A stretch of 64,000 nucleotides of DNA, taken from Corbicula japonica (lineage: Eukaryota > Mollusca > Bivalvia > Venerida > Cyrenidae). The DNA is taken from assembly GCA_038501625.1 (NCBI GenBank), contig JAZAYU010000218.1, positions 744,001-808,000 of the forward strand, read 5' to 3'. Under the pieces are notes generated by a model. It was given only the letters and a program-made list of their open reading frames with translations, made no database searches and was not told the origin of the DNA. This document shows positions 1 through 12,500 of the stretch, in pieces; position 1 is the first letter of the stretch, and the number at the start of each line of letters is the position of its first letter. A program made the translations under genes and the position numbers.

Positions 1-1880
1 TCCCTTGTTATCATTAAAACAGCTTTGCAACTTAACCATAAACCATTCATTTATTTGTTATCATCAGGTCGGTTTATTAAAATTATAAAACCATGTTTTC
101 TTCAGTAAATAAATGACTATAAGGCTTTAATTTTTACAAGTTGAAACATTTATCTGGTTTGCAAAATAGTTTTTGATATGTTTTAAACAACAAGTACTGT
201 AACAGTTTTCAAACGGGCATGGTAATATATGCTTTGCTGATCTATTTTAAAATAATGTTAAATGAGTATCTGAGTAACTTTTAGACAAATTCTATTGTTC
301 AAAAAGACGGATTTCTTAAATTTCATGTAGAAATGCACTTATTTAAAACAACAACAACAACATTCCTTTACCCTGAAACATTTCTTGAAGTGAAAACAGA
401 TTGTTTTGCAAAAATTTTCTGAATTTACAAATCATGTTGTACTTAATTTAATGTATACAAAATACAGTGTTAACTTAAGATTAATTGTGACTTTAATGAG
501 GTTCCTTTTTAACCGGGTGTTCCTACTCCATGCAGTGAATGTCTCAACTTAATAGCTCAATAAAATTTTAACAATCTCGGTTATATGCCTTTTTTGTTTC
601 ATTTTTTTTAATATACAAGAAAATATCCTTCAATGCTGAACAAATCAAAGTCTATTGGTATAAAAAAAAGACAAAACTGTAGCAATCGTATTTAAATTGG
701 TAAACATAATTAACAATTGGCAAACAGTGTTGATCCAGATCAGCCTTCCCATCCATGCAGGATCATCACTTAGGCTTGTCACTTTTTGATTCATTTTAGT
801 GTTTTGGACCAAGAAAATACCAGTATAGAATAATTATGTTTTAAAAGTTCAGTGTTGAATATTGTGATTGTTAAATAAAATTGTTTCTACATAGTTGCAA
901 AGTAAAAAACTTGTTGCTAAATAAATAACTGCCATTTAACCATGAACTTCATGAATCCCATTGCAGTCCAATCAGGATCTATACTGGTAGTTTCTTATAC
1001 AACACAATATAATTAATAAAAAAACAATAAGCTTAAGTCTATATCTTAATCTAACTGCATGGATGTGATGGCTGATCTGGATCTACACTGGTTGTTAATA
1101 GTCTATTATGTTCACTGATTTCAGTCAAGTTAGTATGCAGATACGATAGTTTCACGCTGAGCACAATAAAAGATGAACTTGTAACAAAATTAATAGCAAA
1201 TATTCCTCTACCTTTACCAAAAACCATACATACATTCCAAATATATTCAAAATATCTCCATAAAATGATCATTCTGTGTGTAAAGAAAAAAAATAATTGC
1301 AGATACGATAGTTTCACGCTGAGCAAAAATCCCTATCGCAGATACGATATTTTTCACTTTTTTAAATTTTGAAAAGAAGATATTAGATTTAATCTATACT
1401 TTTTTGTCAGATTATGGGGACTATTAAAACAAGTCAAAATATGAAATAAAACCATTTTTGATAAGAAGTGCAGATACGATAGTTTCGCGCTGAGCCCTCG
1501 AAATATAGGTCATACAGTACTATTAGAACTACTCAATCCAAAGGAAGTTAATTTATTGACTAAACGTTTTAGTATGATTAAAGTATTGTTTAACGTGACA
1601 GTGTTCATGTTTGTAAACTTAAATACCTAAATTAGATTTATTAGGACCGATAAAAATTCTGATTACTTATACAGTTTAATTGAAAACCGGAAACTTTAAG
1701 GATACATTTAACAGATAAACATAAAATATGGCGGAGTCAGTGTAATACAGTCGTTCTTTGTTTGCAGCATCTGATTTACTGTGAAAAATGTAATACAAAT
1801 GAGAATGTACATAGTGATAGCTTTAGGGTTGTTGTGTGGACTGTTTTGAGTATATTTATGATCTGCGTTTAAGATTCGTC
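1..1880. other. Intergenic region upstream of the TRIM-like gene
   Basis: AT-rich sequence with no supportable gene. It holds fragments of the TTAA-flanked MITE family (about 717-775 and 955-1115, recognised by words such as GATCCAGATCAGCC and GATCTGGATCTACACTG) and the iterated 26-bp motif listed separately. A pyrimidine-rich stretch ending in TTTGTTTGCAG near 1765 could be the acceptor of a 5'-UTR intron of the gene that starts at 1883. Confidence 0.5.
1138..1495. repeat. 26-bp motif iterated at irregular spacing
   Basis: The word GCAGATACGATAGTTTCACG followed by CTGAGC occurs at 1138-1163, 1299-1324 and 1470-1495 (the last with one change), and a partial copy begins at 1338. Spacing is irregular (about 160 and 170 bp), so this is not a simple tandem array. 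All copies have the same orientation, 400-750 bp upstream of the start at 1883. They may be remains of a repeat or clustered binding sites; the sequence does not decide. Confidence 0.6.
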
Positions 1881-1882
1881 AA

Positions 1883-3406
1883 ATGAATAAGGGTAAAGCA
1901 AATCTTGTGTTACTTGAAAACGACCAAATGGCAACGGCAACATCGCCTGACTCCAACAGAAGAGTTTTGGACATATGCAAGGAAAAATGCACCATTCACT
2001 CTGACAAAGCGATACAATTCTTTTGTGAGATATGCGACAAACTTGGCTGTCATGTCTGTGTCACACTTGATCATCGCCATTATGATCAAGTGAAATATAT
2101 TCCCGACATTGCTGAAAGCTTTGGGTACAATGAAGAGTTAACAACATTTTATAAAGGCATTAAGTCCGCTGCAGATAAGCTATCTAAACTTGAACAGAAA
2201 ATTCAATTGAATGTCACTACCAATGATGAAATGCAAAAACTTGCAAAACAAGAACTTAAACGTCAAAGAGCTGAAGTAAACATGTTTTTTGACAAGCTGG
2301 AGAAACAGATGGATGTTCAGATAGAAATGATAGAGAAAACAAACAAAGAAACCCTGAAGGCAGCTTCTGACACTCTGGAGACAATGAAAACAGTTCTTGA
2401 GCAAATTACAAACGACATTGAGGCAAAGAGACCAGGACAAAATTGTGAGTTGTTTATTTCAATGAAAAGTAGTAAGGAAAAAATGGAGACTTTTAACGAT
2501 CAATTTAACAAATTGCAAGAAGAACTGCGAATAAGACGTTATGCACTGCTTCCTTCAGAACAGACTGAGACTATGATGAGAACCACTACAGAGATCTGCA
2601 GAATATCAACAGCCACACTTGAGTCAGTGATTGACATAAACACTAGCAAAGACATAACAGAACCTACTATATATAGTCTCACCATAATGCATGGAAACTA
2701 TTGTGTTGTTGCAGACAATGAAAACAAGAGTATTAAGGTGGTTGACACGAAAACAAAAAGCGTTACTTCTGAGATAGGCATTATAGCAGAGTACATTTGG
2801 TCAATGATATCAGTTGGTCATGATCAGGTTGCAGTTTCAATATCATCAAACTGGCGAGAACATATCCTGATTTTCTCCGTGTCAACATCTGGAGACATAC
2901 AGAGTACCATCAAGCTGTATAATGCTAATGACTTTTATTTGGACATGGTTTATACTAAAGGTAACATTTATGGCGTTTGTGGCATTAGTATTTATGTCCT
3001 CGGCATGTCAGGGATGATCAAAAAACGAATCCAAACAGATGACAAAGATGTAAATCTGTTTGATTTTCCTGAAAGAATAGCTCTGAGTCCTGATGGACAA
3101 ACAATTTATGTAACTGATTGTAGAAAGCACAGTGTTACCAGTTTGACCTTAGATGGGAATGTCAAGGCCATCTATACCGACAAGGACTTGAAGGACCCAC
3201 AGGGTATTGCTGTGGACAAATACGGTTATGTATATGTTGGTATGATAGGTACCCACAACATTCTGCAGCTCACTGCAGACCTCATAAAGGTCCAGGTTTT
3301 TATAGATGATGTGTATGGGTGGAACATGACCTATTCCGGAACTGAAAACAAACTTTACATTGATGACAATAACAATATCAAACAATATTCCTTAGATTTT
3401 AAATAA
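1883..3406 (+). CDS. TRIM-like protein, RING-less: B-box 2, coiled coil, NHL-like beta-propeller
   Basis: A single uninterrupted 507-residue frame. Residues 36-67 form a B-box 2 zinc-binding module (C36, H39, C48, C51, C56, C59, H64, H66); the last ligand position is unusual because the residue two after H64-R is H66 followed by Y67. Residues about 95-220 are Lys/Glu/Gln-rich with heptad-like spacing, as in a TRIM coiled coil. Residues about 255-505 contain blade-like repeats, including PERIALSPDGQTIYVTD and DPQGIAVDKYGYVYVG, typical of an NHL/six-bladed propeller. No RING precedes the B-box, so E3 ligase activity is not expected from this chain alone. Family knowledge: TRIM2/3/56-like genes are strongly expanded and often intronless in bivalves, and some respond to immune challenge. 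The precise role is unknown. The ATG at 1883 is the first in frame; a second in-frame Met lies at residue 16. Confidence 0.88.
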   Translation: MNKGKANLVLLENDQMATATSPDSNRRVLDICKEKCTIHSDKAIQFFCEICDKLGCHVCVTLDHRHYDQVKYIPDIAESFGYNEELTTFYKGIKSAADKLSKLEQKIQLNVTTNDEMQKLAKQELKRQRAEVNMFFDKLEKQMDVQIEMIEKTNKETLKAASDTLETMKTVLEQITNDIEAKRPGQNCELFISMKSSKEKMETFNDQFNKLQEELRIRRYALLPSEQTETMMRTTTEICRISTATLESVIDINTSKDITEPTIYSLTIMHGNYCVVADNENKSIKVVDTKTKSVTSEIGIIAEYIWSMISVGHDQVAVSISSNWREHILIFSVSTSGDIQSTIKLYNANDFYLDMVYTKGNIYGVCGISIYVLGMSGMIKKRIQTDDKDVNLFDFPERIALSPDGQTIYVTDCRKHSVTSLTLDGNVKAIYTDKDLKDPQGIAVDKYGYVYVGMIGTHNILQLTADLIKVQVFIDDVYGWNMTYSGTENKLYIDDNNNIKQYSLDFK

Positions 3407-3462
3407 TCTGCTTTTATATAAATATTACTTATTATGAGTTCTTAATGGAAGATACCACTGGC

Positions 3463-3708
3463 GCTTGACCACCCGCCCCACGCCCTCAAATTCGTAGTTT
3501 AAAAAATAACTATATTCTATGTACGAATTATATACGTACATAGAATATGTTGTTTTTGAAACTACTATTTTGACATTAAATGTTCATATAGTTTGATAGA
3601 ATGGAATAATATCAGTGACTTGAAACCATTTTTTACAAGGAATCAATGATGTATTAGATAGGGCTGGCAAGGGGTGGGGCGGCTTGTCAAGCGCAAATGA
3701 AAGATGCT
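3463..3708. repeat. Palindromic (fold-back) element, family also at 29590
   Basis: The left end (CACTGGCGCTTGACCA, then CCGCCCCACGCC) is the approximate inverted complement of the right end (GGGGTGGGGCGGCTTGTCAAGCG). The centre is a smaller perfect hairpin around 3515-3548 (TTCTATGTACG ... CGTACATAGAA). A related element lies at 29590-29905. It is a short non-autonomous element with no coding capacity. Confidence 0.6.
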
Positions 3709-4030
3709 TTTGTATGCAACATTGTTAAGCTGATGGGTGGGTTGGAGTTATTTCACTAAGACAAATTGTGCTTGTTTTGTGATATGAGAACCTGTTGGGC
3801 AATTGTGAGGTTGGTGCACCCCAGAACCTTGAATAAACACCTAGTGGCAATTTGTTTTGCCACTGATCGTTCCGAGGCGGTAACCACAATTGTTTTATTT
3901 TTCGTTAATTCTTTGTGGCGTCTTATTTGAATTAACATATTTATAAAACATGCTCTCTTTTCCTCTCTTCTTTTTTGTCGCGTGGGGAGTCTGTGTTTTG
4001 TGAGTGTGGCGATTCATGATATGCATACTT
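3706..4030 (+). repeat. SINE-like interspersed repeat, copy 1
   Basis: About 320 bp recurring in the window at 7690-8025 (nearest full copy), 8880-9010 (3' half), 11225-11440, 21020-21265 and 44700-44955, all in the same orientation. Shared words include GATATGAGAACCTGTTGGG, GAGGTTGGTGCACCC, GTGGCAATTT, TTGCCACTGA and GTGTGGCGATTC. In better copies the stretch GGTTTAAACCCC resembles a pol III B box, hence the SINE reading; promoter function is inferred. Confidence 0.6.
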
Positions 4031-4988
4031 TATTTATTTTTTTACCTCTTGCTGTTTGACAATATTAGTCAGCTGTTACCAAATTCAAATTAATATAGGT
4101 TCATTGTTAATCTTTTGATTGGAACAAAATATCATAATCTTTATTTCTTAAAAATATTTTAATATAATTCATAACATTAAAGTGTGTAACACTTCTGTCA
4201 TATTATTATTAGTTTTAAATAGAACATTTTATTACATTAAAATTACAGTGTAAAACGCACAACACAAAAGGCTAGAACATCTTTGTGAGACTGATGATTA
4301 GGTGAAAGTGTAATATGTCAGAGTACTGATACTCGTACATGATGAGGGAATGGTAGAGACAAGTTTTAAAAAAACAAGACAGAAAAAAAGTAAAACAGTA
4401 AAATTCTGTTTTACACATGGTTTGTTTAAGTTACATATATCAATAGCAATTTCTTCAACCACTCCTTTAGGTTTGAATTTATTTTTATCAAGAGATTTAC
4501 TTGGATTACATAATTTCGCACACTGTAAGACAGTTTGGAAAAGATTGCAAAGAGCTCAGTTTTTAATTTTATTTCCATAACTTTGCTGACAACATTTATA
4601 AATATAAAATAATTAAATGTAAATCAAAATGTTGTAAATTTACGTAGCAGATATCACAGAAATACGAAAATTGTCATACGTGACATTTTAAAACATGGAC
4701 ACACTCAGACCCCTTAAACATCTTTTCAGAAATATCTACAGTTCGAGGATGTCTATGAGTAAAGAAGTGCCGTTACGTTAAAACAGTGTGTATTCACATA
4801 TCATTCCCTTCTTCCACTATTAAATCCACCTTTGAATAATCATCTTAGAAAAAAATGAAAGACCTAACTAAACACATATTCGGACTCAGTAAACACCCTA
4901 GTAGTTGAATGGATTCCCAAGGTGTCAATCATTCAAAATAAAGGTGTTAAAAGGCTGTTCCTTTTTTACAGTCAATAGGATGTATTTG

Positions 4989-6395
4989 CGAGGGATGATC
5001 CAAAATAACGTAGACTTTTATTATTGCATCTTAATTTGAAACACTTTCACCATAAATTATATACTAAATTCATTCAGAACACTAAAGTAACAAATTGAGC
5101 TAAAATGTTCATATATTTAATCGATTTCAAAAGCGCGCCGCATATTTGAATTACCATGGTAACACGCAGGCGGCGCACGTCATTGTCATTGTACTTTATA
5201 AAGCAACAACCTGTTTATATAAACAAAACTACTAGCGGGAAAAGAGCCAAATTTCGCAACTACAAAGCGCGATATACGAATGATATTACGCCAAAATTTT
5301 ACGTCATTCGGACATTGCGTTTTAAAAACATTTAATATTTAAGAGAGCTATCACCAACATGAAATCGTCAGAAATGTCGTCGTCAGATCGCCCGGAAATA
5401 CGCGCTATTATAAAATTCCGTCATGAGTTTTGGAAATCAACTCCTGAAACGTTAAAATAATTTAGCAGACGCAAACGAAAACTTCAGTAAGCCGAGATGT
5501 AGTTTTAAGTGGTACCAGTGTTTTTTTTTTACGGTCAGTAGAGCCATTAAATAGGCCTGGGGTAAGGAATGATAAAAACAATCGGCGTTACGGCAGTCAC
5601 GTCAAGCCGGGAGGCGATTAAAGCAGACAAAAGTTCATCTATAGTGGCGCTTTTCGAGCTATTCTAGACCGGGTGAGGTAACAGATATTGCCGAAAATAT
5701 TACATTTTTAAAGGTATGTTAATAATTTATTCACAAATTTGTTTTTCAAAATATGTTTTTGTTTGGTATTTGAATAATTAAAAAGTCATACATTATCGAA
5801 TAAGAAAAAAGAATACGCTAGTTATTTTAATTACACTTGAATAAACAGCTAAAGAGACCGTGTCCACAATGCAAAGACTTGTTATATTACAACAATTACA
5901 AATTTGTTATGAATTATTTTTACAGGTGCACGCCCGTTGCTTAAGAAATTTACCGCGATACTGTGGGTATTGCATACCCGGTCGTTTCTTCGGCGGTACG
6001 AGCGAGAAGAGGACCGATTTCTTGATCGCCTCATAAAAACTGGCGAGACTTTGACCAGCATAAATAACGTGCTATGTTCGATCAATTGGTTTTCCGGCTT
6101 GCATTCCGGTGACGGGTCTTTATTAAAGAAACTTTGAACATACGCCGCTTCGCTAACGCTGCGCCCGTGAATTAACATCGTTGGCGTTGAGAGATCTAAT
6201 TTGACGTGCGCCGGATAGCGCTTAGTGTATGTTTTAAATTGTTCATAGTTGTTTTACTTGATGTTGTATTTTGCTGATATTTTGTAAAAATATGCTGAAC
6301 ATATTCCGATTAAACGTTGTGTAATTTTATTTGTGGTAATTTTAAATAATATGAAAACTATAACAAAAGTCTACGTTATTTTGGATCATCCCTCG
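4989..6395. mobile_element. Degenerate mariner/Tc1-like DNA transposon
   Basis: The ends are perfect 31-bp inverted repeats (4989-5019 and 6365-6395; outermost word CGAGGGATGATCC). The flanks are TG on the left and TA on the right, consistent with a TA duplication with one mutated base. The 1.4-kb length fits mariner. Inside, from about 5359, a plus-strand frame begins MKSSEMSSSDRPEIRAIIKF and continues with residues reminiscent of a mariner transposase N-terminus (RAIIKF...W-ST-ET), but it hits a stop after 34 codons. No intact catalytic domain is visible, so the copy is dead. It lies about 200 bp beyond the stop codon of the minus-strand WSC gene. Confidence 0.65.
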
Positions 6396-6596
6396 TACAT
6401 ACCATTTTCCAAAAATATATCATTTATCGACTGTAGATAATCTAAGAAACAGCTGAAAGACCTAACTAAAGCAATCCAACAGTTACAAAAGGTTATCCCA
6501 TATAAGAATTGTAAGTCTACTTCAACATGATTCACAGATTTCGCCAAATCGAATATTCAAATTGTTTGTTCGTTACATCTATGTTATTTGCAGTTG

Positions 6597-9500
6597 TCAA
6601 TACATTCCATAATCATTATCTAACGCACGTACTCGAGTTCCATGTTCCAGTGATGACATATAGTTACTCCGCAGATTAGCTCGTCTGCTACCGGAAAACA
6701 TAATGTCTTGATGTCTACCATTTCCATGCCGTGTACTGCTTACAGGTTCTGAAGCATCGTCTCTCTAAAATATATGTTATGAGAAATTAATTAACTAGCA
6801 ACTGAAATATTCGAGGCAATACACGTGCCTCGCCGGTTTGTCTTAATGTGTCAAAAAACAATGACGTGGTATACAAGTAATAGGGCCACGAAATAATAAA
6901 TTAGTGTAACGTATAGTTTCATTAAATTGCCTCGCCTGTTTTGATAAAGTTTTTTTTTCACGAAAATATAACGGCTTTCGTATACATAGCATTAAGATTC
7001 AACTGTGACATTGACCTTTGTGGGCTAATATATCGTGATTGTGATACTACAACCTAGTTAGGTAAATATTTGTGATTTTATCTTTCCCGAATGAAAACAA
7101 TAATTAACAAATCAAACCCTTGTAAAATGGCTTCTTCTACGCCCGTAAGATTCAAATGGTTCCATCGGTAAGGCACCTCTCCACATTTCCTTCTTCATAT
7201 TGCCAATGGTTCTAAAGAGAAAAAGAGCCGACGGAAAACTTATTGTCAAGTTTTAATTAAACAAATAAATATCTTTCCTTCGCAAAGAAGGGGTTAAGTC
7301 AAATATGTTCTAAAAAGGTATCTCAGATTTTGTTACTAATTGGTTCCCCATTTTCTCAACTGCTTTCGATAGTGTTTAATTTTTAATTACTTATGGATTA
7401 ACCGCTCCAGCCTCACACATGATTTTGAAAGTATTTAATGTTCAATTAAAAATTGATTATACTCCCCAGCCACTCAACTGATTTTGACAGAATATTCAAT
7501 ATTTCTAACCTCTCCAGCCTCTTAATTGCTTTTAACATTATCCAATATTTACTAACTTATTGATTAACCTATCCGGCCTCTCAACTGATTTTGACAAAAT
7601 ATAATATTTTTAAAATTACTTATTGATAACCTCAACAGCTTTTGAGTACCCGCCCTTTGGCTTTGCAATGCTATTAAATTCTTATGTTTTATATGTTTGT
7701 GTGCTTTTGCATGCAACATTGTTGAGCCATTAAGTGGGTTGGAGTTGTTTCACCAAGACAACTTGTATTTGTTTTGTGATATGAGAACATGTTGGGGCAA
7801 GTGTGAGGTTGGTGCACCCTAGAACCTGGTTTAAACCCCCAGTGGCAATTTCATTTGCCACTGACCGTTCCAAGGCGGTAAACCCCTCGGGTTCTCATTT
7901 TTGTTAATTGTTAGTGTTGTCTCTTTTGAAACTGATCATTTTATTAACCATGCTCTCTCCCTCTCTTCTTCTTGACTGTGTGGGGAGGCTGTTTTTTTTA
8001 ATGTGGCGATTCCTGATATGCATATTTCACCTTTTTTCAGCAGATATGGATCAAGCATTCAAATCACATGTATGTTAAAGTAATAAATGTGTATGTTTGT
8101 GTATCAATAACTATTTAGATATTCAAAATAGCGCACGCTGGTTTGCGAGTTAAGGTGCAATTTATTTCAACCCAAAATACAATACAGGAATACGTAAATA
8201 AACAAGCTGTACCTCTTCATATAAATAAATAAGACACAAACGGCGATTACTGCAACAAATGCTGCGCCACCAACACCTATAACGGCACCTTGTAGAGCTG
8301 AAATAAAATACACGGACGGCAGTTAGTGAGAGAGTCACCGTTGCTATCACACAAACGGCCGCAAAGGCAGATTCTGGAACCCTAACATTATGGACGACAG
8401 TAATTTTAAGAATTACTGTCACATATAAGTCTGTAAAAGCAGCTTGATGACTTGTAACATCGTGTAAGTACTATCACAGATGTCAGTACTTATTCAACAT
8501 TACCTACGTACCACATAAGACAGCAGTTACTGTAAGAATTGCTAAACACCAAAGGCATATAGAGATCTGCTAAGCCTGCAGCATAATGCAATTACGATGA
8601 ACAACTTCAAAGAAAAATGGTAAGAAATTGGTAAAAGCAATTAGTTTGAAACCCGAAGAAGAAATTTAATTTAAATATCACTATACAAGTTGCCACGAAA
8701 GTAAATATTGGGTTCAACTATATTCTGACCAATTTGAACGAAGGGCATCACAAGCATACTAAGTAGTACATTTAAGTACAAAATTAAGTACTAGGATTAT
8801 GTTAGACACCATATGTGCACAACAAAGTATACTTTTTCCGGTAGACCAGAAAACCAACATTATAGTAAGAACAAAATGACAATTATGTATCCCATTAATG
8901 GTTGTGGTGTATATTTTGAAACTGATTATTACCCAGCTCTTTTTCCCTCTCTACTTGTTGGCTGTTTGGAGAGGCTGTGTCTCTCCTTGATGTGGCGATT
9001 CATGATATTCATTTTCACTTTTATTTAGTACGGCTTACCTTTGATTTCTGTGATCAGAGGCGATGATGTACTCTGCAAATATTTTCTTTCTGTGGGAGTC
9101 GGCGACGATGTTGTAGTGTGCACATCTGTTTCAGCGAAAGTCGGAGGTAATGTTGTAGTGTGCACATCTGTTTCAGCGAAAGTCCGAGGTGATGTTGTAG
9201 TGTGCACATCTGTTTCGGCGATAGTCCGATGTGATGTTGTAGTGTGCACATCTGTTTCAGCGATAGTCCGAGGTGTTGTTGTAGTGTGCACATCTGTTTC
9301 GGCGATAGTCCGAGGTGATGTTGAAGTGTGCACATCTGTTTCGGCGATATTCCGAGGTGATGTAGTGTGCACATCTGTTTCGGCGATATTCCGAGGTGAT
9401 GTAGTGTGCACATCTGTTTCGGCGATATTCCGAGGTGATGTAGTGTGCACATCTGTTTCGGCGATAGTCCGAGGTGATGTTGAAGTGTGCACATCTGTTT

Positions 9501-12500
9501 CGGCGATATTCCGAGGTGATGTAGTGTGCACATCTGTTCCGGCGATAGTCCGAGGTGATGTTGTAGTGTGCACATCTGTTTCGGCGATAGTCCGAGGTGT
9601 TGTTGTAGTGTGCACATCTGTTTCGGCGATAGTCCGAGGTGATGTTGTAGTGTGCACATCTGTTTCGGCGATAGTCCGAGGTGATGTTGTAGTGTGCACA
9701 TCTGTTTCGGCGATAGTCCGAGGTGATGTTGTAGTGTGCACATCTGTTTCGGCGATAGTCCGAGGTGATGTTGTAGTGTGCACATCTGTTTCGGCGATAG
9801 TCCGAGGTGATGTTGTAGTGTGCACATCTGTTTCAGCGATAGTCCGAGGTGATGTTGTAGTGTGCACATCTGTTTCAGCGATAGTCGGAGATAATGTTGT
9901 AGTGTGCACATCTGTTTCAGCGATAGTCGGAGATAATGTTGTAGTGTGCACATCTGTTTCAGCGATAGTCGGAGATGATGCTGTAGTGTGCACACCTGTT
10001 TCAGCGATATTCCGAGGTGATGTTGTAGTGTGCACATCTGTTGTAGTTTTGGGTTCGTTTGTGACTTCGGTCACACTATCCTTTACCAGGAATGTACTAG
10101 GAGATACAGTCTTAGAATATACAAATACCTTATTGGTTGATTTTGTTGGTACAATGTTCGTTCGTGAACTTTGAACTTCTGTGTGTTGTATCGGAATTGT
10201 TATAGGGGTGTTAATGTAAGCAGTTGTTGTGATTAAAAGTGTGGGAGTCGTCGAAACAGATGGCTGTGAACTCATCTGGGTTGAAAATACCTTTGACGAA
10301 AATGAAATTGTTAAACTGGATGATGTGGATGCCTCAAAGCCTTTTGTTGATTGTGAAGAAGATACTGTTGGTGTAAACGTTGTAATTGAACTAGATGAAG
10401 TAGATGCATCAAAGCCTTTTGTTGATTGAGAAGGAGATACTTTTGGCGTGAACGCTGTTATTAAACTAGTTGAAGTGGATGATAAACGGCTGTCTAAAGT
10501 TGATAACAGACTAGAATAAAATGGTTCTGTAGAACTTGAAAATTCAACAAGCGTTGAAGAAATGGACGGATAAGAAGTCGATAATTCATAGTCAGAAGTT
10601 TTGAAAGTCATATCACTTGAAGGAAATATCACATCTGTTAATGTTGATTCATTAGACTGTTGCATTGCAGTAGACATGCCTGGAGATTCTGTTATTTGCG
10701 ATCCAGCTGTAGAAAACAACGCCTCTATTGTTGACGACGGCAATTCTATAACTAAATGAAAGCCCTTATTGTTAATTTTACATTTTACACTTATTAATAC
10801 ACTATATCTTAGTTGCGATATTCAGCATGTCTTTCAAGCGCTAAACAAATATCAGCGAACAGATTCTTATTGATTGAGCTTACTCACTATATGATGTAAA
10901 TGAATGAAAAGAAACATTGATAGCCACCGAACACATATTGCAGTCTCGGTTTGATTAAGCCTGTGCATACGCCGTAATGGAAATCTATAATACTGCTAAC
11001 GCTGACTAGCCCCCAGTTGAGCGCAACTCAATATTTACACCGGCAACAGTACAATTTCTATCCATCACAAACGAAGGTGTGCATATGGCGGTTTACAGGG
11101 AACCTTCGGCATTTTCAAATGTATATCATTCCATGATCAGAGGCTTATACTTCTCTGATAGCAGATTGGATTTGCCCTAAACGAGAAGATCAGGTATTGA
11201 AACTTTCCAATGTTGTCTGTATGCATACTATATTCATGCACCTTAAGGGGCAGGTTTAAGCCCTCGGCGGCAATATACTTTGCCACTGACCATTCCACTG
11301 CGGTAACACTTGAGTTTTCTTTTTGATGAGGGTTCGGGGGATAATCTAATTTTTAATAAGTATAAGGTTCTTTCGGTCCTTCCCTATTATTTGGCTGTTA
11401 AGAAGACTGTGTTTTCTGGATGTATTTGGAGTGCTTATTTCAATTTTTAGAACTTAAGTTAGAAACTAACAACAATTCTAAGAAATGACACCAAGTGAAT
11501 GCGATTATTGTGCTTTGCTGATGTTACTTCTTATTTACAAATTTTAAAAAACTCTGCTTACCGTTCACTTCTAATGCAAAAAGTCCTATCCAATGTTCTT
11601 CCAAAGGAGTACAATAGTCATTATGTCTCGCTTGTTCAATTTCACCAAAATCGCTCACAAATCTTTCAAAGTAGTTCATGCATGCTGTCGGCCAATTCGA
11701 AATATGCCCGTCACAGTGTGGCCTTTGTAGTTGTTGTTTAACTTTAAGAAATGTAAATAAAATTGTTGCTTTTAACAGCTTTTCTTTTCATGCTTTTCAG
11801 TTAAATAAAATGTAAGTATAAAAATAAAGACACCTGGCACTGTCTGGGTCATATGGAATTATACTATTTTCAAAAAAAATTACTCTGTGTATGCAGTCAT
11901 CGAACAATTTGCTATGATGAAAGTCTTTCTTTTGACTATTTTCGTTTTGCATAAGATTACATTTGATTCGGGCGTTGATACAAAAAGTCGAACACAAACT
12001 ATTGGTCTGCGAAAAATGTTTTGTCTTGTTACGTCGACGTGTACGTTTTATGACGAGTTCTGCTTGTCGATATTTGCTTTATCGTTAATGAGGGTATTCC
12101 AACCGCTATTCAAACTGAATATTTTGTTAAGAATTGCGAATATTAAGGAATGTTATATGATAATTTAATGGATATTTTATCACGTTCATCTGGGTATAAA
12201 AAAGATTTCGGTTATTAAAAGTTCTGGTTCCACACACATTATACAACCCAATCGATACAATTCTTAAAAATAATATTGCAGATCACATTTTGCACTTAAA
12301 TATCGAGGGGTTTTCAATACATGTATTTTTGGATAATGCACACTCGCTTAATAGAATTAGCTGAATGTTTAAACAAAATATAATTTTAATACAATTTTAA
12401 CCCCGCCGCATAGCTGCTGGGGGATATAGGAATGGTCTTCGTCCGTCCGTCCGTCCGTCCGTCCGTGCGCGCGCATTTCGTGTCCGGTCCATTACTTTTC

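Noticed and set aside
9054..10037. 327-codon minus-strand frame rich in MCTLQHHLGLSPKQ-type repeats
   Set aside because: Alternate frame of the same minisatellite; it cannot be joined to the flanking exons in phase.
9041..10174. 377-codon open frame on the plus strand through the 42-bp repeat
   Set aside because: It exists because the unit length is divisible by three and lacks stops. The minus-strand frame has splice sites, matching phases and a coherent membrane-protein architecture.
12440..12466. (CGTC)n run as an independent microsatellite feature
   Set aside because: It is a standard part of the left end of the C-rich-ended element; reported there.
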